From: Phaeoceros laevis | Lineage: Eukaryota > Anthocerotophyta > Anthocerotopsida > Notothyladales | Length of the DNA stretch: 53,653 nt | Assembly (NCBI GenBank): GCA_049999765.1 | Contig: JBNGIQ010009040.1 | Coordinates: 125,073 to 178,725 of the forward strand | Reading direction: 5' to 3' | In this document: in pieces, positions 31,029 to 44,043 of the stretch | Position numbering within the stretch: the first letter of the stretch is position 1 | Layout of the letters: each line of letters starts with the position of its first letter | Program-made: the position numbers and the translations under genes | Notes under the pieces: generated by a model | Seen by the model: only the letters and a program-made list of their open reading frames with translations | Databases searched by the model: none | Told to the model about the DNA's origin: nothing

Positions 31029-34000
31029 ATGGCGAAGAAGGCTGGGCCGGGGCCTGGGTTCAACAAGAAGAAGAAGAGGAAGTCAAAGCCTAGTCTTGGG
31101 CCGGAGGGTGTGGCTCTAAAGCGGCAGCGCGCCAAGGCGGTCTCAGCTGCTCCAAACCCCTTTGAGACGATATCTACTCGGAAGAAATTCGACGTTGTCG
31201 GCAAGAAGCAAAAAGGTGCCGCCCGAAAGGTTGGGCAGGCACGAGCTGCTGCAATCGATAAGGTTAGATGACTCCAAGACTTGAGGCTGAGGCTCTGAGA
31301 TTTGACTGTGGGGTTCAGGGTTTATGAACCCTTGATAAGGGTGACTCATCCTGCTACGAGAGGATGAAGTGAAACCAAATGCTGCTAGCTGAATTGTAAG
31401 CGCAAGAGGTGGTGGGGATTGTCGCGCGACTGATCACTCTGAGGATTTCTTCTGCAGAGAAATAAAACTTTATTGCAGGAATACAAGCAGCGCGGCAAGT
31501 CAAATGCTTTCCTAGATCATCGCTTTGGTGAAAGAGATGAGAGCCTTACGGAAGATGACAAAGCTATCCTCCGCTTTCAACGTGAAAGGCAGGTTAGTCC
31601 CCTTGTCCAACATCTGGTTTGAAAAGGTAAATGTTCTGTTAATGAATGCAGTTTTGGAGACGGTTGTCCGCATGACGAAAGAATTCACGCTTCAGGCACA
31701 GATAAATCGAGGGAGCAAGTTTACCTTAGCTGATGACAATGACAAGGAAGAGCTCCTCACTCACGGGGGAGCACCACTGTCAGCTCTTGACGACTTTCAA
31801 GATGATGTCTCTCAGGATGATGACGATGGTCTGTATTGTTGTGATGGTCTGGGGCTGCCAGTTTTTTGCTACCACGTCTAACGAGATCATGCAGGTGGAG
31901 GTGATGTGTTTGAGAACTTGCGGTTTGGGGGGGGTGCCTCTAGGCAGAGGGAAGGCAATGACTTACCTGAAGAAGGGGGAGAGGTATGCAGCTCCACTCT
32001 GTCTCATGATGTTTCATATCTGCGCAGACAAGAGGGCTCAGGATGTGTTCACCATGCTCAAGTGAGTCCAGGTTGGTTGCTCATGATAGGATAACCAAGC
32101 AAGTCTCTGAATGGTATACCTGGATTGCAGCAGTACAAGTCGAAGAAAGAGATTATGGAGGAGGTTATTGCGAAAAGCAAGTTCTACAAGGTTGACTGTC
32201 TGCATCAGTGCACTCTAACACCCTATCGACTATTGCAATTGACACAGGTGGGATGTAGAAGTGTGGTAACAGATCTGGTAACGTTTCGTGGTTGCAGGCT
32301 CAAAAGGCTAAAGAGAAGGAAGAGGATCAAGATTTGAAAGAACAACTAGACAAGGACTTTGCATCTTTAGCCCGAACTCAGGCTTTGTTGTCCCTTGTGC
32401 GCCCAAAGAAGGTGAATGCATTGAAGGCAATGATCTTAAAGCATTCAGCAGGCGATGCTGAGAACAATGGGAACTCGATCAAAGCTGCCGATTTCTCAGT
32501 TCCTGTACAGGTATCCAAATTTCCGACAGATACGTATACAGTTGTGTTTCCGGTTGTGTCTTACCCATCATGATCTAGGTGAGGGTTGTCGATCGATGGA
32601 GTCTATGCCAACTGGGGTGATGCAACTAGTATCCAACAACACAGTCGAGGTTGTGAAGATCGTGGCATTCATTTCTAGCATTTTCTATTTGGTTGCAGGA
32701 AGGGCCTGATGATTATGAGAAATTGATGAAAGACATGGTATTTGACATGCGGGCACAAGCAACTGATAGGCTAAAGACAGCGGATGAAGTTGTCAAAGAA
32801 GAAAAGGCTCGCCTTGAAGAGCTAGAGGTCAGTCGGGCAACCCAGAGTTGATGGCAGATAGCTCCAGAAGTCACTCTGCTCTGCTTCTTTAATTCTCAGT
32901 TGTCTAGACGTCGTGGGGGTCCTAAGCTGATCTCCTTCGTTGCCTTTTACAGAAAAAACGCAGGAAACGAATGCTTGGTGTTGACACATCAGAGTCAGAA
33001 GATGACGCCAGTGAGGATGAAGGTTCAAGGAAGAAGCGAAAGAAAAGGAGGGAAATATCAGGAGACGATCTTGGAGAGAATTTCATCATGGATGATGAGG
33101 ATGAGAAGACAGGATGGGTAGATGAAGTCTTAGCTCGGAAAGAAGAAGATGGTGATACTGAAAGTGGTTCAGAAGCTGGTAGTGGTAGTGAGGATGCAGA
33201 GGATTCGGATGCTGAAGAGAAAAACAGTGAAGCAGATAGTGATGAGCAAGATGCTATCAATGGTGAGGAGAGGGATTGGGAGCAAAGTGATGATGAAACC
33301 ATGCATGCAGATGAGCTGGCTGAAAGCGTGAAGGATGGTGTGGGAAGTGCAGGCAAAGAAAGTATCACCACAGCTCAGAAGAAGTCAGTGTCTGAAATGT
33401 TGCTGAGGGGCCCTGACGATGCTGTGATGAATGGCAAGAAAACCAAGAAATCGGTAACTAACTCAGCTCTAGTAGTGGACGAGCTGAAGGAACTTCCGTA
33501 TGTTATTGAAGCCCCACAAAGCCTGGATGAATTCCGGCTGCTTGTGGATGGCCGGTCAGACACGGATCTTGTGCTTGCTATCCAGAGAATAAGGACGTGC
33601 AACGCCATAAGCTTGGCTGCAGAGAATCGTAAAAAAATGCAGGTCTGTGATTAAAAATATTGCAGCTGTGGGAATTGCTGGTTTTCCAGAGAATACCTTC
33701 TTGGATTGTAATTCTTATTCTAGGTTCCGTTCTGTTGTCATGGTTTCTTTTGCAGGTTTTCTATGGTGTGCTCCTCCAATATTTTGCCACACTTGCTACA
33801 GAAAAATCAATCGCTTACACTAGAGTCAATGTAATTGTCAAGCCCTTGCTTGAACTTGGCTCAGCAACGCCCTATTTTGCTGCACAGTGTGCACGCCAGC
33901 GAATAATCAGGATGCAGAAGTTGGTATCTGAGAAACTCAGAAATCCTGGTAAGGAAGTTATGATCCTGCTGCCTTTTGTCACTGATGTGGCTCAATCAAC

Positions 34001-35439
34001 AGTTTTTTCTGTTATCTTTGTGGCTTACAGTTTGAAGATCGTTGTGCATGATAAGAACTGGTGTCAAGATGCTGACCCGAGCATCTGGAGTTGCAGATGG
34101 GACAAGTTGCTGGCCGTCTACAAGGACACTACTGCTGCTTCGACTGTGGTCGATGAATTTTCCTCCTTCCGATTTCCGGCATGTGGTTATAACTCCTGCC
34201 ATGCTACTCATGTCTCAGTATCTGATCCGGTGTCCTATAAATTCTGGTCGAGATGTAGCTATTGGTGTATTCTTGTGCTCTCTCATTCTCAGTGTAAGTC
34301 TTTGCTTGGAGCCAGTGTTCCAGCTGTTTGTAGAGATAAATAAGACAACGGATCAGCCTTATGCTTCTGGCCTGTCTGTTGCAGGTCATGAGGCCAGGAC
34401 GACGTTTTTGTCCAGAGGCCTTAAGTTTTATCTATGCGCTGTTGTTAACAGCGTTACCAAGGGGTGGAGGGTCAAAGGACAGCTTATTAACGAAAAATGT
34501 AAGTTGCAGCAGTTGATCACACTAGTTGCAGACTGCGCTTTTGTTTTGCTGCATCCTTACCGTGTTGTGTCCTCGTCAGTGTCCTGCGTTCATGTTGCAA
34601 CTTCTTGGATCAAGGTCCTGGTTGCTTCTTCGTAACAAGGATGCAGTACTTGAGGATTTGGACTTTGTGACCATCGTGAAGAACGATGACTCGTCAGCAA
34701 TTTTTGAAGCTGATAATTTCAGGTAAGATTTGGACAACCGCAGTATCTGTTACGCTTCCAATTCCGGACCTGGCTCAATCACCTTTGTTTATTTGACACC
34801 CAGGGTGGGAGTGTTGTATGCTCTTCTTCAAACTCTGAAGGGGTTCATGAGCATCTATGAAGATTTGATATCATTCCCAGAAACTTTCCAGCCCTTCATT
34901 ATGGTTTTGAGAAACCTGTTGGTCGACAAAAATCTGCCCGATAAGGTCCAGGTACTAGTCACTGAGATCTGCCAGCAAATGGAGGCTAAGGTGAAGGAGC
35001 ATGAGTCATTACGGCAACCTTTGCGGATGAGGATAAAGAAACCTGTTCCCATCAAGCAGTTCAATCCAAGATTTGAAGAGGAGTATGGATCGATGTTGTT
35101 GATTGCTTGTTACTGTCAGCAACAAGGCGTTACCCAAGTTTTGCTGACAGTTTGTCGTCATCTTCCAGTTTTGCTATTGGGAGGGACTACGACCCGGATC
35201 GGGAGAGGTCTGAGAAGAAGAAGCTTCAACGACAGGTGAAACGGGAAGCCAAAGGTGCTGCCAGAGAGTTACGGAAGGATAACCAGTTTCTTCACGCGGA
35301 GAAGGTTAAGGAGCGAGCTGCTGCTAATGAGGAGAGAGACGAGAAGTATAGAAAAGCAATGTCTTTCTTGCAGGAGCAAGAACACGCCTTCAAGTCAGGA
35401 CAACTGGGGAAAGGCCGGAAGAAGAAGCGACGGAAATGA
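31029..35439 (+). CDS. NOP14: nucleolar protein 14 (SSU processome)
   Basis: Component of the small-subunit processome, required for 18S rRNA maturation in the nucleolus. Fourteen exons: 31029-31262, 31458-31592, 31696-31828, 31895-31983, 32131-32190, 32298-32510, 32699-32827, 32953-33642, 33756-33948, 34097-34293, 34385-34498, 34640-34722, 34804-35082 and 35169-35439. They join in frame to 939 residues (Arabidopsis about 900). Landmarks: Lys-rich N-terminus, NPFETISTRKKFDVVGKKQK, DHRFGERDESLTEDDKAILR, KSKKEIMEEVIAKSKFYK, a long acidic tract in exon 8, ELPYVIEAPQSLDEFRLLVD, PYFAAQCARQRI, LLLLRLWSMNFPPSDFRHVV, RCPINSGRDVAIGVFLCSL, RFCPEALSFIYALLLTA, LRQPLRMRIKKPVPIKQFNP, GRDYDPDRERSEKKKL, and the C-terminal QEQEHAFKSGQLGKGRKKKR. 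Exon 12's acceptor (AACAAG|GATGCA) is the least certain. Confidence 0.93.
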
Positions 35440-35648
35440 AAACCTCTTCGCGGCCATCTCCCTTGCGACCCCTTGCATGCGTTCTTGCTCCGCTGTTTCT
35501 AAAGCATCAAACGGTGCCCGAAATAGTTTTTCAGAGCCAGCTTGTTGTGTCAGCTAATCGTCAGGGAGTACGTAATTAACAATGATTCTTAAATAAGCTA
35601 TATATAACCCGACCAGAATGGCACGACTGAGTGACATGCCTTGTCGCT
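35440..35648. other. short convergent intergenic region
   Basis: 209 bp between the NOP14 and MED15-like stop codons, presumably overlapping 3' UTRs. Nothing else seen. Confidence 0.5.
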
Positions 35649-36356
35649 CTATGGAGGTTTGAGTGCTGACGACTTCCACACGCCGATGTTCGAGCTGAAA
35701 GTGCCTCCACCGTACTGCATCGCGACGTCTGTAATAGCATCACGACAACACCGATCCCAGAGCTTTCCAATTCCTGTCACAGTGAGAGGGTGGGGCAGAT
35801 CTTTCACTCGTTCCTTGTACTTCTCCCGAGCAGCAAGGTCGATCTCATGGCTGTCACATGTACGTAATATAAAAAACCTTTCATGTTCAAGCATTCTCCC
35901 AACGATCCAAGTGCTGCACATTTGCAATCAGAGTCACCGATTTGTGATCAACCACGTAAAGTCCTTACCTGTCTTCTGGAAGCGATACTGGCCAGATAAT
36001 CGGTGGCGTTTCTGGATACTCTGGCGGGACGAGTATTCCTAGAGGCACCATCTTTGACTGCAACGAAAAACTCGGTGTCAGCTGACAGCCAAATGCTATG
36101 CATTGTGAGGCAAGTCAAGGGGAAAAATAAATCACACAACCAATGCACTGAGGAAGACGGAAATGCGACCGCTAACCAGCTCCAAGACATCGCACAATGT
36201 TTGTTCCACACAAATCCCTCTGTACGTGCAGGTAACAAAAACGTTGTCTTTGTATTTCGCTCCAGCCTCGGGCTTAGGCTTGCCCTCTTCACAAACTTGC
36301 AGGATTGTGTCGATGAGGCAATCGTTCACCTCCATCACCTCTTCCTCTATGCTCCT
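35649..36356 (-). CDS. Mediator subunit 15 C-terminal-type protein (5' end not resolved)
   Basis: Three in-frame exons, 36356-36177, 36057-35969 and 35850-35649, encode 156 residues. They carry EEEVMEVNDCLIDTILQVCE, DNVFVTCTYRGICVEQTLC, VPLGILVPPEYPETPPI, LAAREKYKERVKDLPHPLTV, IGKLWDRCCRDAI and MQYGGGTFSSNIGVW. From memory this matches the C-terminal region of plant MED15: ...INQRLIDTVV..., ...LRLLVPTNYP..., and the GGGTFSS-YG-W ending. MED15 is a tail subunit linking activators to RNA polymerase II. The KIX and Gln-rich parts of a full MED15 are not visible within 2 kb upstream. A first exon with an ATG near 36456 is possible but unproven. It may be a C-terminal-only paralogue or a gene whose 5' exons I could not see. 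Confidence 0.65.
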
Positions 36357-38574
36357 CTACAGACGCCAGAGCAGCCAGCAAATGTTGTTGTACTGCGGAG
36401 TTAGCAAGAGTCACCAACGATTCTGACCATGAAATCCGCCGTGCTTCCACTCATGAGGAGACAACGGCGGGTTCTGGCACCTGATCATTGCCAAATTAGT
36501 AGGTAGCCGAACTTGCTACCTGTTGGTGAAGCCTTAAGCTTAAGGCCGCCTGAACTAACCTCGGAGTCCATCCTGTGATTTCCAGCTGAACTGACGCCGT
36601 TTGGAGCTCCTCAGTTATATGAGCATTGCTTCACTTGTCAAAATTTTGGCATAGCTGTCCCTACGCCGGCCACTAAGATGTCAAACATCGCCATCACTGA
36701 CGTCCACAAGTTTCAAGATAAACAGCAATTGTGATCAAATATATTACCTCGGCAGGTTGCAAGCGAGTCTCAGAGAGAAAGGAGCGAGACAAACACCACC
36801 TCCACTCACCAAGAACCATACTACAGCCTGCTATGCCTTCCTATGTGCCAGCCAATTGATACAGCAACGCGAAGTAATCAAAAGCCAGGCAAAGACAGTG
36901 CTTGCGCCTAGAGCCCGCCAATTGAGGTCGTTGAAAGGACGTTGGTAACAAGCGCCAGGACCGCCTTAACGGGTTAAGGTTTCAGAGTCTCACGATCCAG
37001 TTAGCTAGTACTGACCTGGACAAGTCCAAGGTTCGTACCATGTGGTCGTGAGCAGCATGTAGAGGGGCGTGCACACGTACACCCACATAAGTTCAAGTTG
37101 AAGGCATTTTAAACTAAAGCTCTATCACCAAAAATGTTTGAAAAGAGGGCTATAGTGTATCTTAGGTACTTCCACCTTGAAAAATCCTCCTGCATAGCTT
37201 GAACTCCTTTGCGGTGTCGTCCAAGATGGGCTTCAACAATGATACTAGGGGATTGTGTGATGATGGGGTCAGATAAATAGACCTTCATTTAGTGTGAAGT
37301 TTTTATGGAACCTTTCATTAGACAGCTCTCTTGCCTTTTGACGCTCTAATAAACGTCAAACATGAAATGTAAATAGATAATGTAATTGGAGAACCCATGT
37401 ATTTTGATGGTCTAAAGTAAAAAATTGAAATAAACCATGAGTTAAGAAGAAGACCAAGAGACTTGACCACCTTGTGTGCTTATGGTAATCTTAGAAAGGA
37501 AGAGTTTGGACTTGTAAGACTACCTGGTAGATAAATAAACCCATTTATAATGCTCCCTGAATGAAGATGGCAGCAAGAAGTTCTCATACACTTCGTCCTT
37601 TGTGTGACTGTGGCTAAGATAAAGTGTAGTATCTGTTCTTATCGGTTTAATATTTGATACGTGGGTCATCTCACAATGACTCACATGACATTAACCTAAT
37701 TTCGCTATGGGGCAGGACCAACTTGGTAGCTTGCTATCCTCCAAGGTCCTGCTCGCGTCGCTTTGGTATTGCACTACCTCCATTGCCTGGCGCACCCTAC
37801 CCCCTAACCGGGGACGCAAATTAAACTTATTAAGAAGGAAAAGTTAGCCTTAGACTCGATCTCAGATCGGGTCGGTTTTCCAGTTGGGCATGGTTGGTTC
37901 AGAACCGGTTTGGTTCCATCGGAGGGGAGATTCCAGAAACCCAGCCAGGAGAAAGTACTTGTGAATATGCATGGATGGCATAATCCGATTCAGGACTTTG
38001 CGGAAAAGCTGTTGTGATGCGGCGGGATCGCACCAGGGACAGAAACCGGCCTGCAGCTGCGGCTGGCGGAAATTTGAGATGCGGACACAATTGAGTGAGG
38101 CTCATCAGATCATGCGGCGCTCAGCTGCGGGAGTCCAATCGGCTAGCTCTCGCCGGTAGCAGGTTCGCCTCCTGTGTGGCCACAATCTCTGTGGGGCCTG
38201 GGGAGGGAATGTGCTTCTGCGGATACTGTAGATGCCGTGGTGGTTTTCGCTTAGCTTGGAATAGGTGTCGTTTTGAGTTTAGGCCTCTCACGGGACTGTA
38301 TGGACCTGTGTGGATCCGTGCAGCGTTTGCATGCTGTACAAGGAGTGGGCGGTAGGGCTTTTAGGGCTGCTGGCATATTCTAATGCCGGTACCAGGATCG
38401 GGGTGAGCTCCTGTCAGGGGATTCCCCCTCCTGGCTGCTTTAAGTTGGAACGGATGGAGGTTCCTTACCCCCTTTGCGGAATCACCTGGAAGCTCCCAGT
38501 GGAGAGCAAAGTGCGGCGGTCACCTGGCGGGCCTTCGAGGAATGGGGCGGGAATTCGCATGTTGAAGAACAGCC
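36357..38574. other. intergenic region, 5' flank of MED15-like and phosphatase genes
   Basis: 2.2 kb. No protein or RNA gene recognised. Unresolved MED15-like 5' exon(s) may lie in the first few hundred bases. The segment 37050-37800 is AT-rich. From about 37860 it becomes GC-richer, probably the promoter and leader of the phosphatase gene. Confidence 0.45.
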
Positions 38575-38694
38575 GTGAGTACATTCAATTGTTCTTCCTG
38601 CAGTTCTGGTCTTTTCAAGTTGGTTCGCCTCTGTACCGAGTTTCTGAGCTGGGTAGTGGCTCTTAATCCTTGACTCAAGTTTGCTGGATTTCAG
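38575..38694 (+). other. probable 5' UTR intron of the purple acid phosphatase gene
   Basis: GTGAGT at 38575 and a pyrimidine-rich acceptor ending CAG at 38694 bracket 120 nt, closing two bases before the ATG at 38697. This is inferred from splice signals only. Confidence 0.45.
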
Positions 38695-38696
38695 AT

Positions 38697-40828
38697 ATGG
38701 CGTCCGGGGTGGCAGAGTTCCTCATCTTTCTGCTGATCATCATAGTTATCAAGGAGAGCCTTGCTGAAGCAGCGGATGTGGTGCTCGGGACAACCCCTCC
38801 TGCCCTAGAGAGCTCTGGCGATTCTGTAACTATCTCTTGGTCGGGACTGGATTCGCCAACGGAATTCGACTGGCTTGGCATCTACACGCCTTCAGAATCG
38901 CCGGACGAGCAGTATATTGGATACATTCTCCTCTCGTCGTGTGCAAGCTGGATTTCAGGGGCTTGTAATTTGACCATGCCATTGGTGAACATGAGGGCTC
39001 CTTATCAGTTTCGGTTATTTAGGGGAAGAAACATCACCAGGACGAGGCACACAAGGCTGAACGGGGTGCATGAGCCTCTCCCTACCACAGAACACAGGCT
39101 GGCAGCTTCGGAGAATGTCAATTTCAAGAGTTACAACGAACCTACCCAAGTGCACCTGTCACTGACTTCACAGCAGGTAGGAGAAATGAAGGTGATGTTT
39201 GTCACCAGGGATGCAATTGACTGCGTTGTCAGATACGGGTTGCAAGTGGACAAGCTGGGCAGCGTCAGGAAAGCTGACCACACCACCTACAGGCAAACAG
39301 ACATGTGTGACGCTCCTGCAAACACCTCTGAGGGCTGGAGGGATCCTGGCTACCTACACACTGCTGTGATGGACGGACTGAATGGTGGCAGAAGATACGT
39401 TTACCAGGTGGTGGATATTTTCCCGCTTTTTCGTTCTTGGTGAGTAGTGTGAGAGAAGAGGAAACTGGTTTCAGTTTTCTTGTCTAGATCACCAGCTAGA
39501 TAGGCTGCGCAAGCAATCTCATCTGTAGTTGGTCTTGCCAGGTTGGAAGTGAGGTTGGCGGTTGGAGCACAATATTCAGTTTTGTGGCCTCTCAGGCTAA
39601 TGCTGAGGAAACCCATGCTTTGATATTTGGGGATATGGGGACCACAGCGCCGTATACAACGTATCAGAAGTGGGCACCAGAGAGTGAGCACACCTGTATT
39701 TGCTTGAACCAAGAAGTTGACTCTTTCGGTGACAAGCCTTTGCTGGTTGCCCACATTGGGGACCTGAGCTATGCAAGAGGATATGCATGGGTTTGGGATG
39801 AGTTCTTCCACAGGATACAAGGAATTGCTGCCCGAGCACCCTACCATGTCTGCATAGGGAACCATGAATACAACTGGCCAGAGCAACCTTGGAGGCCTGA
39901 CTGGGCCAGCAACATATACCACAAAGACGGAGGTGGTGAGTGCGGCGTGCCATACAGTGTGAGGTTTCAGATGCCTGGGAACTCCTCTCTGGCCACAGGA
40001 ACCAGCGCACCTGCAACCAAGAACCTTTTCTTCTCCCATGCCTTTGGGGTAGTGCATTTCTTGTACATATCGACGGAAACAGACATGCTTCCAGGCAGCG
40101 AGCAACTGGCCTTCATTGCAAGTGACTTGGCAGGCGTGGACAGACAAAAGACCCCATTTGTTGTGCTCATGGGGCACCGGCCCATGTACACAAGTACCAC
40201 CCCGAGCGAGGAAGTAAGGTTGAGGTCAAGGATGATGGAGCACATTGAGCCACTGATGATAGAGCACAAGGTGGACTTGGCTCTGTGGGGACATGTGCAC
40301 AAGTATGAGCGGACGTGCCATGTGAACCATTTCGCCTGTGAGAACACTACAGATGCCGCAGCTTCCAGGGTGCATGCCCCTGTGCACATGGTCATCGGTG
40401 TGGGCGGGCAGGACTGGCAGACGAAATGGGCTTCCGCACAAGATCATCCAGATTTACCTTACTATCCACAGCCAAGCTGGTCCATGTTCAGAAGCACCGA
40501 GTTCGGTTACGCTAGGCTTCATGCCACCAGAAACCTGCTCACTGTGTCTTATATAGGAAACCGTGATGGAGAAGTGCATGATGTTGTACGTATTTACTCA
40601 GGGTTGCCTCCGACAAGAGCATCTTCATTTGAAGAGTTGGGCAGCCGGATGTTGGGGTGGTTGGTGGGTCTACCTATATTGGTTGCTCTGGTCGCGGTTG
40701 TGTGCTACACACAAAACAAGCGTAGCCAAGTAGATCAGGTTGTTTCTGGTATGCCATACTCAACTGTGAGTACCCATGAGATGGCATATACTGGAGACCA
40801 AGTGTCTGGTGAGCTCAGTCGCTTGTAG
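38697..40828 (+). CDS. purple acid phosphatase with C-terminal membrane anchor (PAP2/PAP9 type)
   Basis: Binuclear metallophosphoesterase. Two exons, 38697-39407 and 39542-40828, join in frame to 665 residues, close to the Arabidopsis PAP2/PAP9 group (~650). Residues 1-30 include a hydrophobic signal segment (FLIFLLIIIVI). An N-terminal Fn3-like domain follows (TISWSGLDSPTEFDWLGIYT). All seven metal-ligand positions are visible: GDMG, GDLSYARGY, GNHEYNWP, GHRPMY and GHVHKYER. The end carries a hydrophobic helix (LGWLVGLPILVALVAVVCY) and a short tail. This predicts a secretory-route or dual-targeted tail-anchored protein, as described for PAP2 in plastids and mitochondria. No defect seen. Confidence 0.94.
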
Positions 40829-42634
40829 TACAGGGCTACTAGGGTGAATGCAGTGTAGGTGATGACTGACTCGCCCCTACATATAGCAGGCAAAAATGTG
40901 AATAAGCTGAGACTATTGTATAATCGACTTTGTGTCCCAGTCTCGAGACAAAACGTCACGTTTTGTAAAGTAGCTGCTCTGTATATATTCCAGTGAATAA
41001 GCGCCTGGTTTTAAAGGGAACGCTGTTGCACATCGAGCTTTGCCTCATGAAATGACAAGCACTCTCGTGGCTGGATACGAAAAAAAGAACATTTGAGTTC
41101 TACAAATAAGACAAACTAAGTGTGGCCTTGGACAACATCTATTTTTGTAGAAACACCGTCAGCTTCTTGTGTACCTGGAATTCGAGAATGTAGGCTGTCG
41201 GAGGGGTTAGCATCACGTAGTCTATATTCGAAACAGCCAAAATGTCGAAAATTCTCAGACAACTGGTCCAATCCTACCAACTTGGCCGGCGCGGTAGGCC
41301 ATAGGCCATAATATTGTTTGCATTATAAGGATGGCGTGCTATGTAGAATTGTTACACCTCATCAAACAGCGTAGCTTCTGTCGGATAGGGAAGAAGCAGC
41401 TTGGTATCCGAATATATGACATGTGTCTGTTACACCAACCTCAGGCTAACGGCAATCTTGCAAACTTTTGGGATGTTGATGAGGTTTGCTTGGATGCCAC
41501 GTCTCGAGTAGTCTAGTTCGCGATGCTTGGGATCTGCCCGGCCCGAGCCGGGCCGGAGAGGGGGCTTCCGTGTAGAGGTGGCACTGGATGTTGATGAGGC
41601 GAAAGACCTCACTTCCCACTCACTCGACGGCACTACCTGCCGGCGTGGTGGAGCCCCTACCCGGCGGTGACACGGTTAAATAGACTGGTAGCTAGCCCGG
41701 GTGCGCTCACCTGACAGCTGTCCTGCAGCGCCGGCTGAAGTCATTGCCCGCAACACCCGCGCCTGATGGGAACAGCAGGAATCGGTTGCAACCAAGTTTT
41801 ATGCTCCAGCTTAACTCATGTTGTATAAGAAGCAACGAGTTCACGCTCGGGGTAGGAGGTAACCAGACCAGACTAGCCAGAATGGTCCAATGCCAAATCC
41901 TCGGGCTGCAATTTACGCCCTCGGGACTGAGGAATTCGTCGGGTTTGCGAGCATGCACCTCATCGGCGGGCGCCACGTTGAAAGCGGCAGGGCGGGTGGC
42001 GAGCTGCTGATCAGTTCCATAATCATACACACAGCTGGGTTGGGGGCAGGCAAGCAGGCAGGCAGCTGTACGGGTCCCGGGTGGATGGATGCTTTCGCGT
42101 TCCTCAAAGAATGTCCGTATGAGTGTTGCACGCCCCAACTCTTTCCTGGTTCTTTCTTTCCTCTGTGCAAGCTTAGCCTGAGGTGCTGCCTGGCTCCTCC
42201 CTGCCGTCCTCCTTTTTTGTCGCATTCCTGGCTCCACCGGCTTTAAACCCAGCCACTACATCATGCTCCTTCGAGTTGGTGCGCTCTTCCCCAGACGCAG
42301 CGTTGGATTGCGGCCCTGCTGCCCAGGTCGGTCGGTTCGAGGTTGAACCAACTTCACAAACTGGTAGACAATTCTGTGTCTGTGTTGGTAGCTGTCTTTC
42401 TGTGCCTTTTTGGGATTCGGAATGGCTAGCTGGATGGAACAATTCCCGCATCCAGCTATGCTATGCTTAAGCTTGATGCATGCAAAGATATCTTCCTGGA
42501 ATGAATTGGTCATGACTCTGCCAGGGATGCTTGTGGGGTTGGCTTGCAAGCAGGACGGTGGACACCGGAGCCTGGTGAGAAAGCTGTGGGGGAAGGGGAG
42601 GAGGAGGAGGAGGAGGAATTGAAGGGAGTGAGGG
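40829..42634. other. intergenic region
   Basis: 1.8 kb. A GC-rich stretch from about 41520 has open frames on both strands (for example 41707-42237 on the reverse strand) that match no family I know. A small hairpin GCCCGGC-CCGA-GCCGGGC lies at about 41536. The last bases before the peroxidase ATG are a GGA/GAA-rich run (about 42594-42620). Confidence 0.45.
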
Positions 42635-44043
42635 ATGGAGCAGCGCTGGGTGGCAATGTTGGTGGTTGCAGTTATCACACTCCAGGCTGGGGGCCTTTGG
42701 AGGGTGGAAGGGCAGCTGTCTGTGAATTTCTACGACAAGACGTGCCCTGATGTGGAGAAAATCGTGTTGCAAGTCGCCACGGAGAAAGCCGGGCAGTCTC
42801 AGATTGTGGCTCCCGCAACGCTACGCCTCTTCTTCCACGACTGCCAAGTTCGGGTACGCACCCAGTTGACGCATTCGGGACCCTTGAGCAGCTTGCAATC
42901 AGGACACTGGTGTTGGTTGGCTTGATTGCCGTGGTTGTGGTGCCCAGGTTGAATTGGGTGGTGTCGAATTAATTGCAGGGGTGCGATGGCTCGGTGCTGC
43001 TGTCCTCCACGGGAGGCAACACAGCTGAGAGGGACGCGGATCCCAACTTGACGCTTGCCGGTGACGCATTCGACGTGGTGGCCACAGCCAAGGCAGCGCT
43101 GGAGAAGCAATGCCCCGGAGTTGTATCTTGTGCCGACATCCTGGCCATCGCCGCTCGAGACCTTACAGGCCTGGTACGTACAGCAAGCTTCTGCCTTCAA
43201 GTTTAAGCATCGGGTGTGCTCAAGCAGGGCGAATCCATATCTGTTGAATTTCTCTGTGTCCGAAGCACTGTGTCAACACTTGTGACTTCAAGTTGTCAGT
43301 ATGTTTTTAACATGAGTTCAGGTAGGAGGACCCACCTGGAACGTGGAGAAAGGTCGAAGAGACGGCAGAGTCTCCCTGGCCTCTGAAGCCGTTGCCGAGT
43401 TACCAGGAGAGGATTTCAACCTGGACCAGCTTGTGGCCAGCTTCTCCTCCAAGGGCCTCTCAAGGGACGATCTGGTTGCTCTCTCAGGTGAACTCCGACA
43501 CACACATTTACTTCCTTCTCCAATAACGACTGTATAAAGCGACGCAAACTAGTCTACAACTTCACATGTATGAAATCTTACAAGTGTGACAAAATCACTA
43601 CCCATGAGCTTGAGCAACGTGTGAACATTGCAGGTGCCCACACAATCGGCTTCTCCCACTGCAGTGCCATCAACAAGCGGCTCTATAGCTTCAGTGGTTC
43701 CACGCCCACAGACCCAAGCATAGAGGCCAGCTTTGCCACCAGTCTGAAGCAGACTTGCCCCAAGACAGGGGGCGACCCGGGGGTGGTGCTGCCTCTGGAT
43801 GCCACCACCAACTTCCAATTCGACAAGGGCTATTACCAGGACCTGGTTCAAGGCAAAGGTCTGCTCTTCTCCGACCAGGTTCTCTTCACGGACTCCAGAA
43901 CCAGGAACTTGGTGCGTGTCTTCTCCAAGAGGACGCCCACTTTCTTCAACGCCTTCACTGCATCCATCACCAAAATGGGCGCAGTCGGCGTGCTCACTGG
44001 AACGCAAGGAGAAATCCGCAGGGACTGCAGCAGGGTGAACTAG
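42635..44043 (+). CDS. class III peroxidase, secreted
   Basis: Plant cell-wall haem peroxidase (EC 1.11.1.7). Four exons, 42635-42853, 42979-43173, 43322-43487 and 43634-44043, join in frame to 329 residues. This is the classic three-intron layout of the family. Residues 1-27 form a signal peptide ([20 protein letters not shown]), and the mature chain starts [13 protein letters not shown]. The distal site is [20 protein letters not shown] (catalytic Arg and His present). The [12 protein letters not shown] loop, the proximal [10 protein letters not shown] and the C-terminal [19 protein letters not shown] with its disulphide Cys are all intact. The usual FHDCFV is FHDCQV here. Likely substrates are phenolics (lignin or suberin precursors), not identifiable from sequence. 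Confidence 0.95.

Noticed and set aside
32024-32071. Extra small NOP14 exon (KRAQDVFTMLK)
   Set aside because: It has an acceptor and donor, but no phase joins it in frame to both exon 4 and exon 5. Exons 4 and 5 join directly in frame.
41707-42237. 176-codon reverse-strand open frame upstream of the peroxidase gene
   Set aside because: No recognisable domain. GC-rich DNA with overlapping open frames on the other strand. Likely chance.
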